Below, one piece after another: positions 1 through 9,905 of a stretch of 64,000 nucleotides of DNA. A program made the position numbers and the translations under genes. Position 1 is the stretch's first letter; the number at the start of each line of letters is the position of its first letter. The notes under the pieces are model-generated. The model was not told the origin of the DNA. It saw only the letters and a program-made list of their open reading frames with translations, and did not search any database. Source of the stretch: Myotis daubentonii (Eukaryota; Chordata; Mammalia; Chiroptera; Vespertilionidae); NCBI RefSeq assembly GCF_963259705.1, contig NC_081840.1, positions 114,052,074-114,116,073 on the forward strand. Direction: 5' to 3'.

Positions 1-254
1 CCACTTTAGTGCATGTGAGGGTCTCACTTCCTTGGCAGAAAATAACTATCAAGAGAGATGAAACCCTAGACATTGTGTGTGTTGGGGTCTCAGGATTGGA
101 AAGTCTAGAATGTGGGGCTCAGGCTGAGCTGAGGACTCTGCATAGCTGAGGGGCGTGTTGACTTCACAAGCACTTGGAATAGGGAAGAGGAGTCGGAAGA
201 ATTAACAACAGGAAGTGCTGAGTGCTGAGGTCAGACAGTTGGAAGCCTGTCTGG

Positions 255-345
255 AAGAAAGCCATGAGCAAGTTCCTTATCTCTTTAAAACCCACTGCTT
301 TCGTCTGTGCAATGGGGTTAATAACACCTTGCAGTTCTGAAGAGC
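255..345 (+). repeat. MIR SINE fragment
   Basis: The order of motifs follows the middle of a MIR: a 'caagttccttatctctt' stretch, then 'gcaatggggttaataacacc'. This corresponds to the MIR 'caagttacttaacctct ... aaatggggataataatacc' section. It is an old tRNA-derived mammalian SINE with no coding capacity, and it is diverged. Confidence 0.55.
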
Positions 346-1049
346 AGAGGCTGGACTGGAGGCTCCCTGCCAGCTGCTTCGGGAGCCACTCCTGAGCTGT
401 GCTGGCAGCAGGAGCCATTGCCTTTGCCACTTTGTCCAAGGGATGGTGGGAAGCTGTGCACATTTCAGGCTTCCGTCCTACTGGGGTGGCTGGGAGCCCT
501 AGGCAGAGTGGGGAACCAGTGAGCTTCGAACTGTTGGGAGGTCAGGGCCTGGGGGCAGTTAGTAGAACAGAATGGCTGGCCCCTTCACAGAGGGAGGGCC
601 AAGGTTTCATGCCATCAATCTAGTAGGGCAAACTGAGGCCCACGTCTGCGATCCGATCTGAGGGTCGGGTATTTGTGTGTGTCTGTGTATGTGGGTGCCT
701 CGATGGTTCTTAGCACCCCTTAAGGCCTGTGCTAGGGCTCAAGGGAGGAAGGTGCGTGGAGTGAATAACAGTCCAGATGTAGGCCACCTGCTGTCTTGGC
801 ACCAGTCAGCACCCAGGCAGGAGACTGGGACTGCTCTAGATGTTTCAAGAGGACCTCATGCAAGGAATTGGTTACAAGGGGGCTAAAATGCTCAGAGGGC
901 TAAAGGAAATGAGGGTTCTTAGCCCTGGACCAGGAAGCTGCTTTTGCCCTGGGGGCTGTGGCCCACTGCCCTCATGCAGCCAAGCTGCCCCCAGGGTCAC
1001 CGACACCCAATGGAGACCTGGGGGTCTGCTGCCCTGAAGCTGCTGCTGG
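346..1049. other. No recognisable feature
   Basis: Mixed-composition unique DNA. Short open frames of 60-110 residues occur on both strands, but they overlap one another in different frames and lack any recognisable protein or convincing splice context. I see no repeat family here. Confidence 0.5.
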
Positions 1050-1235
1050 AGGTACCTGGCTGCTGAAGCTCCAGGGCCATAGCTGCCCTTGCACAGCGCT
1101 CCTGCCTCTGCTGGAGGCACTGCCAGGAGCAAATCCCTTCTCCCTCCTCCTTGCCTGCCAGTCTCCCACGGGTGTCTCCTATTGGCTGCCAGTGGCAAGA
1201 GAGCCTGGGAAATGTAGTTTTCAGGTTTAGTTCTG
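1050..1235 (-). repeat. Ancient LTR-like repeat fragment
   Basis: The end of this stretch ('attggctgccagtgg' then 'gggaaatgtagtttt') closely matches the end of the stretch at 4625-4985 and, in reverse complement, the start of the one at 9640-9905. The shared motif is 'actacatttccca...' followed by a 'ccaat' box. It is a dispersed family with at least three copies here. The exact family name is uncertain; an old LTR is my best reading. Confidence 0.4.
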
Positions 1236-1317
1236 GAGACACATGTACCTCCTACATTCTGGAACTACCAGAGGTGATCAGATTTAAAAGTTAATTCTGA
1301 ATCTCTCCATCCACCTT

Positions 1318-1639
1318 TTGAATGGGGGTAGTATGATGCCTGCTTTATGTATGAGGCTCTGAGAGGTTAACTAAAGTGCCCAGGATGCCCTAACTGGTTT
1401 GGCTCAGTGGATAGAGCGTCGGCCTGCGGACTGAAGGGTCCCAGGTTCGATTCCGGTCAAGGGCATGTACCTTGGTTGTGGGCACATCCCCAGTAGGGGG
1501 TGTGCAGGAGGCAGCTGATCGATGTTTCTCTCTCATCGATGTTTCTAACTCTCTATCCCTCTCCCTTCCTCTCTGTAAAAAAATCAATAAAATGCATATA
1601 TTTTTTTAAAAAAAAGAAAAAAAAATAGAAAATATGAAA

Positions 1640-1682
<43 letters not shown>

Positions 1683-1765
1683 AGTGCCCAGGATAACACA
1701 GCTAGCAAGTTCACAGAGCTGGGATTTGAGCCCTGAACAATCACTACTTTACACTTGGGGGCACT
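1318..1765 (-). repeat. MIR SINE split by a Ves SINE
   Basis: The left part ends 'gaggttaactaaagtgcccaggat'-like. The right part resumes with 'aaagtgcccaggataacaca', then 'gctgggatttgagccc', the reverse complement of the MIR head. The 14 bases 'aaagtgcccaggat' are present on both sides (1373-1386 and 1681-1694), so the intervening Ves element entered this MIR and duplicated the site. Confidence 0.8.
1387..1680 (+). mobile_element. Ves SINE (tRNA-derived, vesper bat)
   Basis: A pol III promoter head is visible: A box 'tggctcagtgg' at 1400-1410 and B box 'ggttcgattcc' at 1444-1454. The body has the Ves signature 'tcgatgtttctctctcatcg' and ends in 'aaatcaataaaatg', followed by a pure (AAAT)n tail from about 1637. 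A perfect 14-bp target-site duplication flanks it. The long tail and intact boxes suggest a fairly young insertion. Confidence 0.96.
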
Positions 1766-2886
1766 AGTGGTCACAGGGTTCAACTGAGAGGTTTAAACAG
1801 CAGCCAGTCCAGCAGGAACCAGGGATTTGGGCAGAAGCCAGGAAGAAGATGAGCCTCACTAAGTGGGGGGTGTCTGAAGCCTCTATGGCCCCCAGGGGCT
1901 AAGTTCACGGGCAGGCTGCTGGGTAGGGGAACAGCAGCTATGCCCACTCTCTTCCTGAGGATGGGAAGGCGGTGCCACCACCCTCTTTGCCCAAAGTGGG
2001 GCTGGGGGAGATGGGACTAACCATCATCCGCATTTGAGAGGGAAGCTGTGTGACTGTGGGAGCACTCCAGAGCAGTCATGGGTCAATGAGGTACAGGATA
2101 TTCATTGGCTGTTTGCCCCTGTGATGCGTAGGAGGTATAGAGATCCAGAGCCCAAACCCAACTGGATGGAGAGGATGACCTGGAGCTGGGGCCACGGTCC
2201 CACACCAGTCTTCACTCTGGCTGACAGGGTGACAGGGCAATCGGTGTGGTAGCCAGGAAGCTAGGCCCAAGTCCAGAGATCTGGACTGGAATATGGCTCT
2301 GCCAACTCCGCTGAGTGAGCTTAGGCAGATGCAAGTCCCCATGATCAGGCCAGGGAAGGAAAAGGAGTGCTTGCATGAATGATCCTCTGAGGAAGGCCAT
2401 GGCCACTTGGTGGCGGCTCTGAGCCCCCTTTCCTCCTAGTTTGATCCAATGTTTCTGTTCTGGATCATTGCAGCTTGTCCACGGATCATTTCCATATCCC
2501 ATTTCTCTGTCCCAGTTTGGCCTTCTCTGATTCCTCATCTGCTGACTTGACCTTATTTTAATCACTGAAGGGGCCTTGGGGCTTTTAGTTCACACGATCT
2601 CTGGCACAGGAGAAACCTGGAGACTTGCTTCAGGCTGCACAATTGGGATAGACAGTGGCATTTGGAGCCTGGGACTTTGGATTCCCTTTTGTAGTGCTCT
2701 CCCAACCAGAAGCATCTGGGAAGACCTTTGGGTCCCAGGATGACTCTCCTTTTAGAACTGGAGCACTATTCAAACAGCAATGGGATGAACCAGGCTTGGC
2801 ATCAGCCTCCAAGAATTCTCCTCTCCACTCAGCCCCAAACACTTCCAGTACATCCTCACCTGCAGCCTTTCCACCCGTATCAGCTG
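1766..2886. other. Mostly unique DNA; weak MIR trace
   Basis: No gene is recognised. A faint MIR-like section is present around 2262-2345 ('atggctctgccaactccgct' then 'gagcttaggcagatgcaagt'), but it is too decayed for a firm call. The longest open frame (117 codons, minus strand, 2212-2565) has no recognisable protein character. Confidence 0.45.
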
Positions 2887-3415
2887 TCTATTGCTGGGTA
2901 GGAAACTGACCAAAATTCAGTGACTCAAAACAACTGCTGATTCCCTTTACATGTTTGTGGTTAGTTCTGCTGCTCTGCCTTCCCGCACATCTGTGGTCCG
3001 TCGGCAGGCTGGGGGAGGACTGGCTGGTCCCGGACGGTCTTGCTTACATGTCAGGTAGTGAGGAACCTTCTTTACGAGGTCCCTCATCCTCCCGCAGGCC
3101 AGCCCAGGCTTGTCCAGAGGCAGCAGTGTTCCAAGAGTAACAGGAGTGAAAGTTGCAAGACCCCTTGAGGCCTCAGCTTGGAACAGGCTCACTATCGCTC
3201 CTTCGGCATGCTGTTGGTGAAAGCAATGATAAGCCAGGCCAAGTGCAAAGCATGGTGAAATAGAATCCACCTCTTAATGGGAGGAACTACCATGTAGTGT
3301 GGCCTCCTTTGCGATTTGCCACACCTCCACAAATGGAATGCCTTCCCTGTCCTGGGGTAGATGCTGCAATGGCTTACCCCAGTATCCACGCGGCCCATCT
3401 TCCTTAATATACTAG
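2887..3415 (-). repeat. Ancient LTR-like repeat, copy 1
   Basis: It starts 'tatcagctgtctattgctg' and later carries 'ccacctcttaatgggaggaa'. This order matches an old mammalian repeat that begins 'agctatctattgctgcgtaac' and ends with 'ccacctcttgaagggagg'. A second copy starts at 39365 with 'agctatctattgcggcagaa'. The two copies are strongly diverged. The class (MaLR/ERVL-type LTR) is inferred. Confidence 0.45.
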
Positions 3416-3439
3416 AATGCTACTGACATTGATCTGGGC

Positions 3440-3790
3440 TCAGAATCATGACTCCACTCCCCAGACTTTCCTGAAGTGAGGATAGGCTGTAAAACTAGAT
3501 TCTGGCCAATGAGGTGGTAAAAGAACCTGTCACAAATCCTTTGCCCATTTCTCTCTTCTTTCTCTTCTTTCGTCCTGCTGCCTGGAGTCTGTATGCAATG
3601 TGGCTAGAGAATGAGCAGCCATATTAGACTATCAGGCAATGTACTACAGATGGGAGAGAAGCAAGACAGAAAGCACTTATATCCCTGGTGACTTAATGTG
3701 AGAGTAAAACAAACTTGTGTCTTCATTAAGCCATTGTTATTTTGCCATTTTTGTTACTCACAATCAAGCCCAATCCTAATTAATAGACTT
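3440..3790 (+). repeat. Ancient LTR-like repeat fragment
   Basis: It contains 'ctagattctggccaatgagg' near the left end and 'cattaagccattgttatttt' near the right. This is the same order seen in the family at 9640-9905 ('ctagttctcaccaataggg' then 'tgtgttaagcccctgatg'). It is a diverged forward copy, and I am unsure of the subfamily. Confidence 0.45.
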
Positions 3791-4089
3791 CCTCTCTATA
3801 CTGGTTGCTTTCCACCTTCTATTTCTTATAATTGTCCCCATCTGACAAAGCCTTCCCAGATCACACTCATGTGCTCTTATCTGGATTCTTGGCATACTGC
3901 CTGTTTGTATGAGTCACTGACAGCCACCCACCAATTTGGCCTTGGTCTCCTAGTCCTCAGTTTGTTTTATTCATTTTGGTATCTTACATATTATTGCTTT
4001 TAGCTTATTGTAGAGCTGATATCTACAGTCTCTTTTATGGTAGAGCTGGGGGCTATAATCTCCTTTGTATTTCCCCTCAAATTTGCCTC

Positions 4090-4620
4090 TCCATCCATCC
4101 ATTCATTCATTCAGAAATATTTATAGAGTACTTAGGAAGGCTCCGGGGGGTGTAAAAGTGAATATAACAATAACACAGTTCTCACTGTCATGGAACTGAG
4201 GGTGTAGTGGAAGTGAACAGGCTTTGAAGAAATAAACAAATAACTATGTAATTACAAAATGTGATAAATGCCAACATGAAAGCTATCAGGGTCATCTAGT
4301 TTAGATCGGGTGCGTAGGGAGGCTTCTTTGAAGGGGCAGTACTTAAGATGTGATTGGAAAGTGAGGAGAACCCAGGCAGGTGTTATATAAAGAGCGGTAC
4401 TGCCGGAGGGAGCACCACTGAGACAAAAAAAAAAGAGAGAGAGCTTGGGGTGGTGGAGCAGATGAAAGAAGGTTCCTGTGAATGAAAAGCAAGGGGGAGA
4501 ATGGAAGAAGAGATCAGAGGGAAGCCAGGAGCCAGATCACAGAGGGCTACATGGACCATGACAAAGAATCTATATTTTATTTCATGTGCAATAGGAGGTT
4601 TTATGTACTGATATTAATTG
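4090..4620 (-). repeat. L2 LINE 3' end, antisense
   Basis: It begins 'ccatccattcattcattcag', the reverse complement of the L2 tail (TGAATGAATG). It continues with 'gtcatggaactgaggg', 'gcttctttgaaggggcagta' and 'agatcacagagggctacatgg', all in L2 antisense order. This is the non-coding 3' end of an ancient LINE. A short A-run at about 4424 interrupts it. Confidence 0.75.
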
Positions 4621-4624
4621 TTAG

Positions 4625-4985
4625 GATCAGGTTCTTCTGCCTGTAACTAAAACCCCAAGTGTCAGTGGCTTAAACAAGCCTGGAGGAATGGCTCACATGG
4701 AGGCTCCAGGATGCCATTAGGGACCCAGATTCTCCTAGCTTTCTTCTCCACCATCCTTATCAGGTGGCCCTAGTCTCAGTTCTCTTCATGGCCCAAGGAG
4801 GCTGCTGGAGCTCCAGTCACATCCACACACCAGGTACCAGAAGGAGGGGGTGCAGAGCTGACTGGGTTCCCTGTAAGGTGCTTCCCAGAAGCCCTGCTGA
4901 GTGACTTCCCCTGACATCTCATTGGCTACCATTGGTTGTAGGGAATCCTGGGAAATGTAGTCTTTTAGCTGTGCACATTACCACC
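4625..4985 (-). repeat. Ancient LTR-like repeat fragment
   Basis: The left part ('ctgcctgtaactaaaacccc' then 'agtggcttaaacaa') and the right end ('attggctaccattggttg', 'gggaaatgtagtcttttag') match the family also found at 1050-1235. It is a reverse-orientation fossil with no coding content. Confidence 0.4.
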
Positions 4986-5089
4986 CTATATAAATTGGAG
5001 TTCTGTTGCTAAGAAAGAAGGGGAAAGTGGATGTGTGATAGGTAATAGGAAGTCTTTGCCAGAATTGGGTTCACAGGAAGCATTCATTA

Positions 5090-5395
5090 AAAGCCTATTT
5101 GTCCCAGTAGCTACACACTAGATGGATGAGTCTCGCGGACATAGGTTGAATGAACAAAGTCAGAGCTAAAAGATTTCTGTGTATGATTTCAGGCAAAACC
5201 CACCTAGGGTGAGTCAAAACAGGCATTATCACTCCTGGGCATCAGCAACTGGAATGAGGCATTAGGGAGCTTTCTGATTCTTGATCTGGGTGGCAGTTAA
5301 GAGGAGGATGCTAATATAAGATCCTAGTGAGCATCCTGCTTATGTATGCTCTTTACTGCATACATGTAGTACTTCAACAATTTTTTTAAACAGCA
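5090..5395 (+). repeat. L1 LINE 3' UTR fragment, sense
   Basis: Landmarks run in L1 sense order: 'gatggatgagtctcgcggac', then 'tgtatgatttcaggcaaaac', then 'ttcttgatctgggtggcagt', then 'tgctctttactgcatacatg' near the 3' end. These mark the non-coding 3' end of an old mammalian L1. Confidence 0.65.
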
Positions 5396-5509
5396 TATTC
5401 ATTCCAGAATTTATCTGTCTAGTGGAATTAACCAGACTATTTATTTATTTAGCTTTCTGGAAGGCTTTAGTTTCAGAACAATCACCAGCTTTGCTATATC
5501 CCTTTTTAA

Positions 5510-5690
5510 AATTCCATCTCCACTTCTCTCCAATATCCTGAGCTGGGAGTGCCACATCTTCCTCAGATTTCCCTAGTCTACCTCCCTTGAGGGCATGTCA
5601 GACTTTCTTTCTGCCTGGAATGAGCCCCACACTCCTTACATTGCACAATGCCTGGCCTAGATTTGTTGAATGAACAGACAACTTTATGAC
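5510..5690 (+). repeat. L2 LINE 3' end, sense
   Basis: It carries 'gagggcatgtcagactttct' and ends 'gcacaatgcctggcctagat' then 'ttgttgaatgaac'. These match the L2 terminal region (gagggcaggga ... cagtgcctggca ... TTGTTGAATGAATG). No L2 protein-coding part remains. Confidence 0.65.
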
Positions 5691-5699
5691 CCACCACCC

Positions 5700-6000
5700 A
5701 AGCATTGCATTACCCATTTATTACCACAGGTTCTATGTGTTATGAATAGAGAGAAAAAGACACTATGAATCCTGTCTACAATACAGTCTTATCTTGGAGT
5801 GTTGAGGAAACAAAGATAGCAGGGGGAGAACGGAGATTGATTTTATGGGAGCAAACCTGGGGAGGCTTCCTGGAGGGGTTGACACTCTGAACTGGAAATG
5901 AATGGGAATTTGCTGCTGGCTGGAAGTATCTGGAGAGGAAAGAGGCAACAGAGAAAATGGTGGTGTGTGCATGTGGGTTTGGAGCCTGGCTAGGATAGAG
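5700..6000 (-). repeat. L2 LINE 3' region, antisense
   Basis: The run 'ggaggcttcctggagggg' followed by 'ttgacactctgaactgga' matches the antisense L2 section 'ggcttcctggaggaggtgac ... tttgaactgg'. It is adjacent to a sense L2 fragment at 5510-5690, so these are two separate insertions. Confidence 0.55.
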
Positions 6001-6164
6001 CAGAAGGGAGCAGCAAGCCCAAAGCCATAGTGTGGTCTTCTTGCAGCACTCTTCCTACGGAGAGTGAGGATCCTGGGGGGCTGCTGGCCTGCATCACACT
6101 CTGGGCAGGCTGGCCACTGGGAAGCCCACTACCTTCCTTCCTTCCCTCTCCTCTCTTCTTTTCA

Positions 6165-6410
6165 TAAAATAGTCCTGAAATTACACTAAGAACAGCTGCT
6201 TAAACAATCTTGCCAATTAATGGGTCTCTGAAATTAAACCGCCTACACAGTCTGGATGAACCTTCTCCAGGAGGGGTTTCCGCAATTGTCTTCATGATAA
6301 TCAGGCTTGACTTGCCTTCACACACATTAATGAAAAAGCAAAGGCGTCAGGAGATGCCCTTTCGTGGGGAATATCGACAATATCGTAATGAGGCTCAGGG
6401 AGAAAGCTGC
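6165..6410. other. Candidate conserved noncoding element
   Basis: Repeat-free, moderately AT-rich DNA with several ATTA/TAAT homeodomain-type cores ('ccaattaatgggtctctg', 'cacacattaatgaaa', 'cttcatgataatc'). It also contains the unusual 'ggaatatcgacaatatcg' run, which keeps CpGs. Conservation is an inference from texture only; no alignment was possible. Confidence 0.25.
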
Positions 6411-6882
6411 TGAGGCATGGCGCTGCATGCTCAAAGCTATCCCCTCCGGTGGTAAGAGCTGGCTCTGGCTGCAAGCAACTGAGCTTCCAGGAAAGAATAT
6501 CAATGCCCAGTAGCCAGTGAGGCTGGATGGTTCTGAGAAAGGAAAGCAAAGGGCAGTATGTGCATGGGAAGAGCAGCCAGGAGGACCTCCTGGAAGGATA
6601 GTCTGGGTGGTGGCAGTGGAAGGAACAGCAGGAGTTCTGGGCACCGGAGGCACAAGGAGGCTGCTGTCAGCCTTTGCCCCACAGAAGACCCAAAGGCTTC
6701 CGAGTTCTCCTTCACAGATTCACCAGTTGATCATGCAAGCTTTCCCCCAGCCAGCAGTGACCTCAGAATCCTCCTCAACAAGGCATCCTCAACACAACAA
6801 CCCAGTAGCCTCTACCAATTGGTTGGAGTTAGAACTGTTGTAGGCGGCGGGAATAGCACCAGGTATGACAGGTGGGGTCAGC
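6411..6882. other. No recognisable feature
   Basis: GC-balanced unique DNA. A plus-strand open frame of 178 codons starts at 6558, but it runs straight into the hAT-like element at 6883, and its product is serine/arginine-rich with no recognisable domain. I treat it as chance. Confidence 0.5.
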
Positions 6883-7117
6883 CAGCCGTGGGCAAACTAC
6901 GGCCCGGGGGCTGGATCCGGCCTGTTCGGCTGTTCTATCCGGCCCGCGGAGCCGAAAGAGCGGAGGGTACTCTTGCTCTCCCCTCCGCTCCTTCACCAGC
7001 AGCAGTGTTAACATGTATTAGTTCACACAAACACTCCATCCATGCTTTTGTTCTGGCCCTCCGGTCCAGTTTAAGAGCCCATTGTGGCCCTTGAGTCAAA
7101 AAGTTTGCCCACCCCTG
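6883..7117 (+). mobile_element. Non-autonomous hAT-like DNA transposon
   Basis: The ends form inverted repeats: 'cagccgtgggcaaactacgg' at the left, and 'aagtttgcccacccctg' at the right. The interior carries 'ggcccggggg', 'ctggatccggcc' and 'ctggccctccggtcc', typical of short hAT relatives in mammals. The flanks 'gggtcagc' and 'gggtcaga' agree at 7 of 8 bases, consistent with the 8-bp duplication made by hAT transposases (one base overlaps the element edge). No transposase is encoded. Confidence 0.8.
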
Positions 7118-7855
7118 GGTCAGACCAAACCTGGGTTCAGCAACCTCAGTACTTGGGTTCTGGCTGGGAGAGAATTCAGAGCCAAGACCCAAACTGTAAG
7201 AGAATAGTTATTGGGTAAATTACAGAGGTAGAAAAACCAATTCCTAGAAGAAATGCTCCGGAAGCAAGTTATAGAAGCAAAGGAAGGGCCCTTGGAGTTC
7301 GGGAGTGAGGCAGCTGATGATAAGCCTGGGGCAGGGACGGGGAAGGGGAAGGGAAGGCCTGGATGTGCTCCTGGGAGGGAGCGCGCACTGGGTCCTCCAT
7401 CCTAAGGGTCTTAAGGGTAGAGGCCTTAGGGAGGTCCCAGCAGAACATCTCAATAGAATAATCGGCACTTTTCCAGGTGTGTCCTTTCAGGGTTGTGGTC
7501 TCCACTGACTGACTGGCCCACACCAGGGTAGAGGGTCATTACTCGATGCAGCCGGTCCTGACATCAGCCGTGGTGGGTTTTGTTGCTTATCTGGGCCTGG
7601 AGCTGAGGCAGAGATGTTATTGCTAGGGAGGAAAGGTCAGAGGGTCCAAAACCCCCTGACCAGCTTATATGCTAGGGGAGGAAAGGTCACGCTGAGGGCA
7701 AGGTCCCACCATACAATTGATGGTCCATTGCTAGGCTCCTGGTACCTTTTGTACCTGACCCATTGTCCTTGCTCTGCTAACCACGTACATTGTCTAACCA
7801 CTTACAACAGAACCGGAATGAGAACCTACTTGCCATCCAGCCTGAGAGCATGTGT
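7118..7855. other. Unique DNA with a short internal duplication
   Basis: No gene is recognised. A phrase near 7618-7640 ('tgctagggaggaaaggtcag') recurs at about 7669 ('tgctaggggaggaaaggtca'), about 50 bases later. A retroviral LTR origin crossed my mind, but no ends or polyadenylation signal support it. Confidence 0.4.
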
Positions 7856-7975
7856 ACATATTAATATTTAATAATGTATATTAAACATATATGTATATAA
7901 GTTACATATTTAATATAAATATAAAGTATATACTTAATATATAAATATACATATTTAATATACATATATTTGCAC
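7856..7975. repeat. AT-rich low-complexity tract
   Basis: About 120 bases built almost only of TATA, TTAATA and ATATAT motifs, with scattered imperfect palindromes. It contains no coding content or recognisable transposon. Confidence 0.85.
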
Positions 7976-8244
7976 TTAGCACCTTTCCGTCCCCCTTTAC
8001 ACGCTCCCACCATGATCAGTCCCCCAGGTTTTCTCCCAATGGGCATTGTATTTTCACAAGGACCAGAAGCTTACGAGATGAAGTTCTAATTGTGGAAATT
8101 CATGAGTGGAGTTCAGAGGTGGGGATACATGGCTGTGCAGGTCCTTGAAATAATGCGGGAAAAGGAAGCTAATGGCTATTTAATATCTATAAAATCGTAG
8201 AGATGGTGTTTTCTTCCGTTGTTTGTTTAGCACTGTACCCATTC

Positions 8245-8390
8245 TCCTAGCAGGTATGTCCTCCACTTTGAGGCCCAAAGTTGCAGCGAGTATTGCACAG
8301 AGTTGGGATTGGAACCCAGGTCTCTTCAGCTCCCACGTCTGCGTTCTTTCTACTCAATCAGGCCAAGATCATGACGCACACACCATTCCG
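8245..8390 (-). repeat. MIR SINE fragment, antisense
   Basis: It contains 'tttgaggcccaaagttgcag' then 'gttgggattggaacccaggt' and a downstream 'ctttctactcaatcaggcc'. This matches the reverse complement of the MIR 5' half (gggattcgaacccagg). Diverged. Confidence 0.6.
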
Positions 8391-8504
8391 GCTCCTGTCG
8401 GGCTAGTTCCCTCAGGTGAATGCAGGAGAATTCAGTAAAAGAAAGAATTTTCTTCGCATGTTGAAGGGGAAGAGGAAGCAAAGGAGGAGGAACCGAGCCC
8501 CAGC

Positions 8505-8585
8505 ATCACTGATTGATTGAACCGTGTATTAAGCGCTTACTGTGTGCCCAACAGAGTCTCTGGAATATGAAGGTCTCTCCTGAGA
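8505..8585 (-). repeat. L2/MIR tail fragment, antisense
   Basis: 'ttgattgaaccgtgtattaa' followed by 'gcgcttactgtgtgcccaac' matches the antisense shared L2/MIR 3' tail (attgagcgcctactatgtgcc). It is short, so the two families cannot be separated. Confidence 0.55.
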
Positions 8586-9374
8586 GCTAACAGAGCATTC
8601 TACTCCCTTTGCATTAATTTAAGCTTCATGCAGCTCGTGGACAGCTGACCTTTGCATTACCCTTTGCACAGCTTAACTTGAATTTTCACAACCACTGAGG
8701 TCATGTAGTTTTCAAGGGGCCCAGGGAGGATTGGCAAGCCAGCCTGTCTGCTGGGGAGCCAGGCTCTTTTCACACTGCCCCACCGTCCCCACCACCCATG
8801 CACCCCATGCCCATCACCCAGGAAAGGGGCCACCAAGGAAGAGTGTGCTTTGTTACCTGGTCGGACAGTGCAGTGCCCCTGCCTGCCCCTCGGTGGTCCT
8901 CAGCTGCAGTGCCTGTGCCTACTGCAGGGACAGGACTTCTTGTGTGAATGGCCCACCCTGTCCCTTCTCACATCCCCCGTCATGTCTCATTCCTGTCTCT
9001 CTCAGAACCCCTAACAAAGTAACTGGTTTTGGAATTGATACACTTGACTTCAACCCTCAAATAATGTTAGGCAGTATAACCAAACCTGCACGAAATATAG
9101 CACATAGCATTTACAGCTAAAACGGCATTTTTTCTGGAAAAAAAGTTTATATTTGTTTCTTCTCTTTGTGTGATTGTGTATACACAGTCATTATCTGAAG
9201 GAGTGCACGTACACACACACAGTTCTAACTTACAAGGCTGTGGCTGGGCTCAGATGTCAAGAGCACGGACTTGGGTTTAGGGACGTCTGCTAGGACAGAG
9301 GGCAGAGACACCGCCTGCCTCTTTTCTGGCTTCATCAGCTCTAGGGGGACGCCCTTCCCCCATCATTACTTAAC
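8586..9374. other. No recognisable feature
   Basis: Unique DNA. A 129-codon plus-strand frame (8731-9120) is cysteine- and proline-rich but shows no signal peptide, recognisable domain, splice sites or related sequence that I know. A short CA run lies at about 9210-9221. Confidence 0.5.
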
Positions 9375-9510
9375 ATCCATGGTGCAGGTGTCATGTTCTG
9401 GGGGCTCATTTAAACTTTGCTCAACCTGGGGAAGTAGGCACTTTTAGTCTCCCCATTTTTTAATTGGAGAAACTGAGGCAGCCAAGAGCATCTGTGTGGA
9501 GTCAACCATC
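9375..9510 (-). repeat. MIR SINE fragment, antisense
   Basis: 'ggaagtaggcacttttagtc' then 'ttggagaaactgaggcag' is the reverse complement of the MIR middle (gaggtaggcactattat ... gatgaggaaactgaggca). Confidence 0.65.
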
Positions 9511-9639
9511 ACTCTTCTTCCCCCAGAACATGATGCCCTTAGGAGCAGTTAGACTCAACCACGTAAGACGGTGGCCTGCAACTTTGTTCAGCGCTATAAC
9601 AGGCTGAGCCCCATGACCCATGGCAGAGATGACCAGCTG

Positions 9640-9905
9640 TCTGCCAGAAATTCATACTCTCAGTCCATAAGCCAGGCTGCTGTTCGGTCGGGGACTACAT
9701 CTCCCAGGCTCCCTTGCAATGCTGTGGGGTTCTGTGACTAGTTCTCACCAATAGGGTCTGAGCCTGTCTTATCTGTCAGTGGATACAGAGGCCTGAAACA
9801 CCCTGTCCTCATGGAGAAAGAAATAAACTTATTCTGTGTTAAGCCCCTGATGATTTCAAAGTTATTTAATACAGTAACTAGCATTGGCCTGAACAAAACA
9901 TGACC
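9640..9905 (+). repeat. Ancient LTR-like repeat fragment
   Basis: It contains 'gactacatctcccaggctcc', then 'ctagttctcaccaatagggt', then 'gaaagaaataaacttattct' (an AATAAA-type signal), then 'tgtgttaagcccctgatg'. The polyadenylation-like motif followed by a short end segment suggests an old LTR. Reverse copies occur at 1050 and 4625. Confidence 0.5.

Noticed and set aside
1387..1470. tRNA-like sequence with A and B boxes
   Set aside because: It is the head of a Ves SINE; it lacks a full cloverleaf and continues into the SINE body. The same applies to the other SINE heads in the window.
6558..7094. 178-codon plus-strand frame
   Set aside because: Its second half is a hAT-like transposon.
7856..7975. 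AT-rich tract as a possible replication origin or matrix attachment site
   Set aside because: Composition alone cannot support this, and no specific motif was found.
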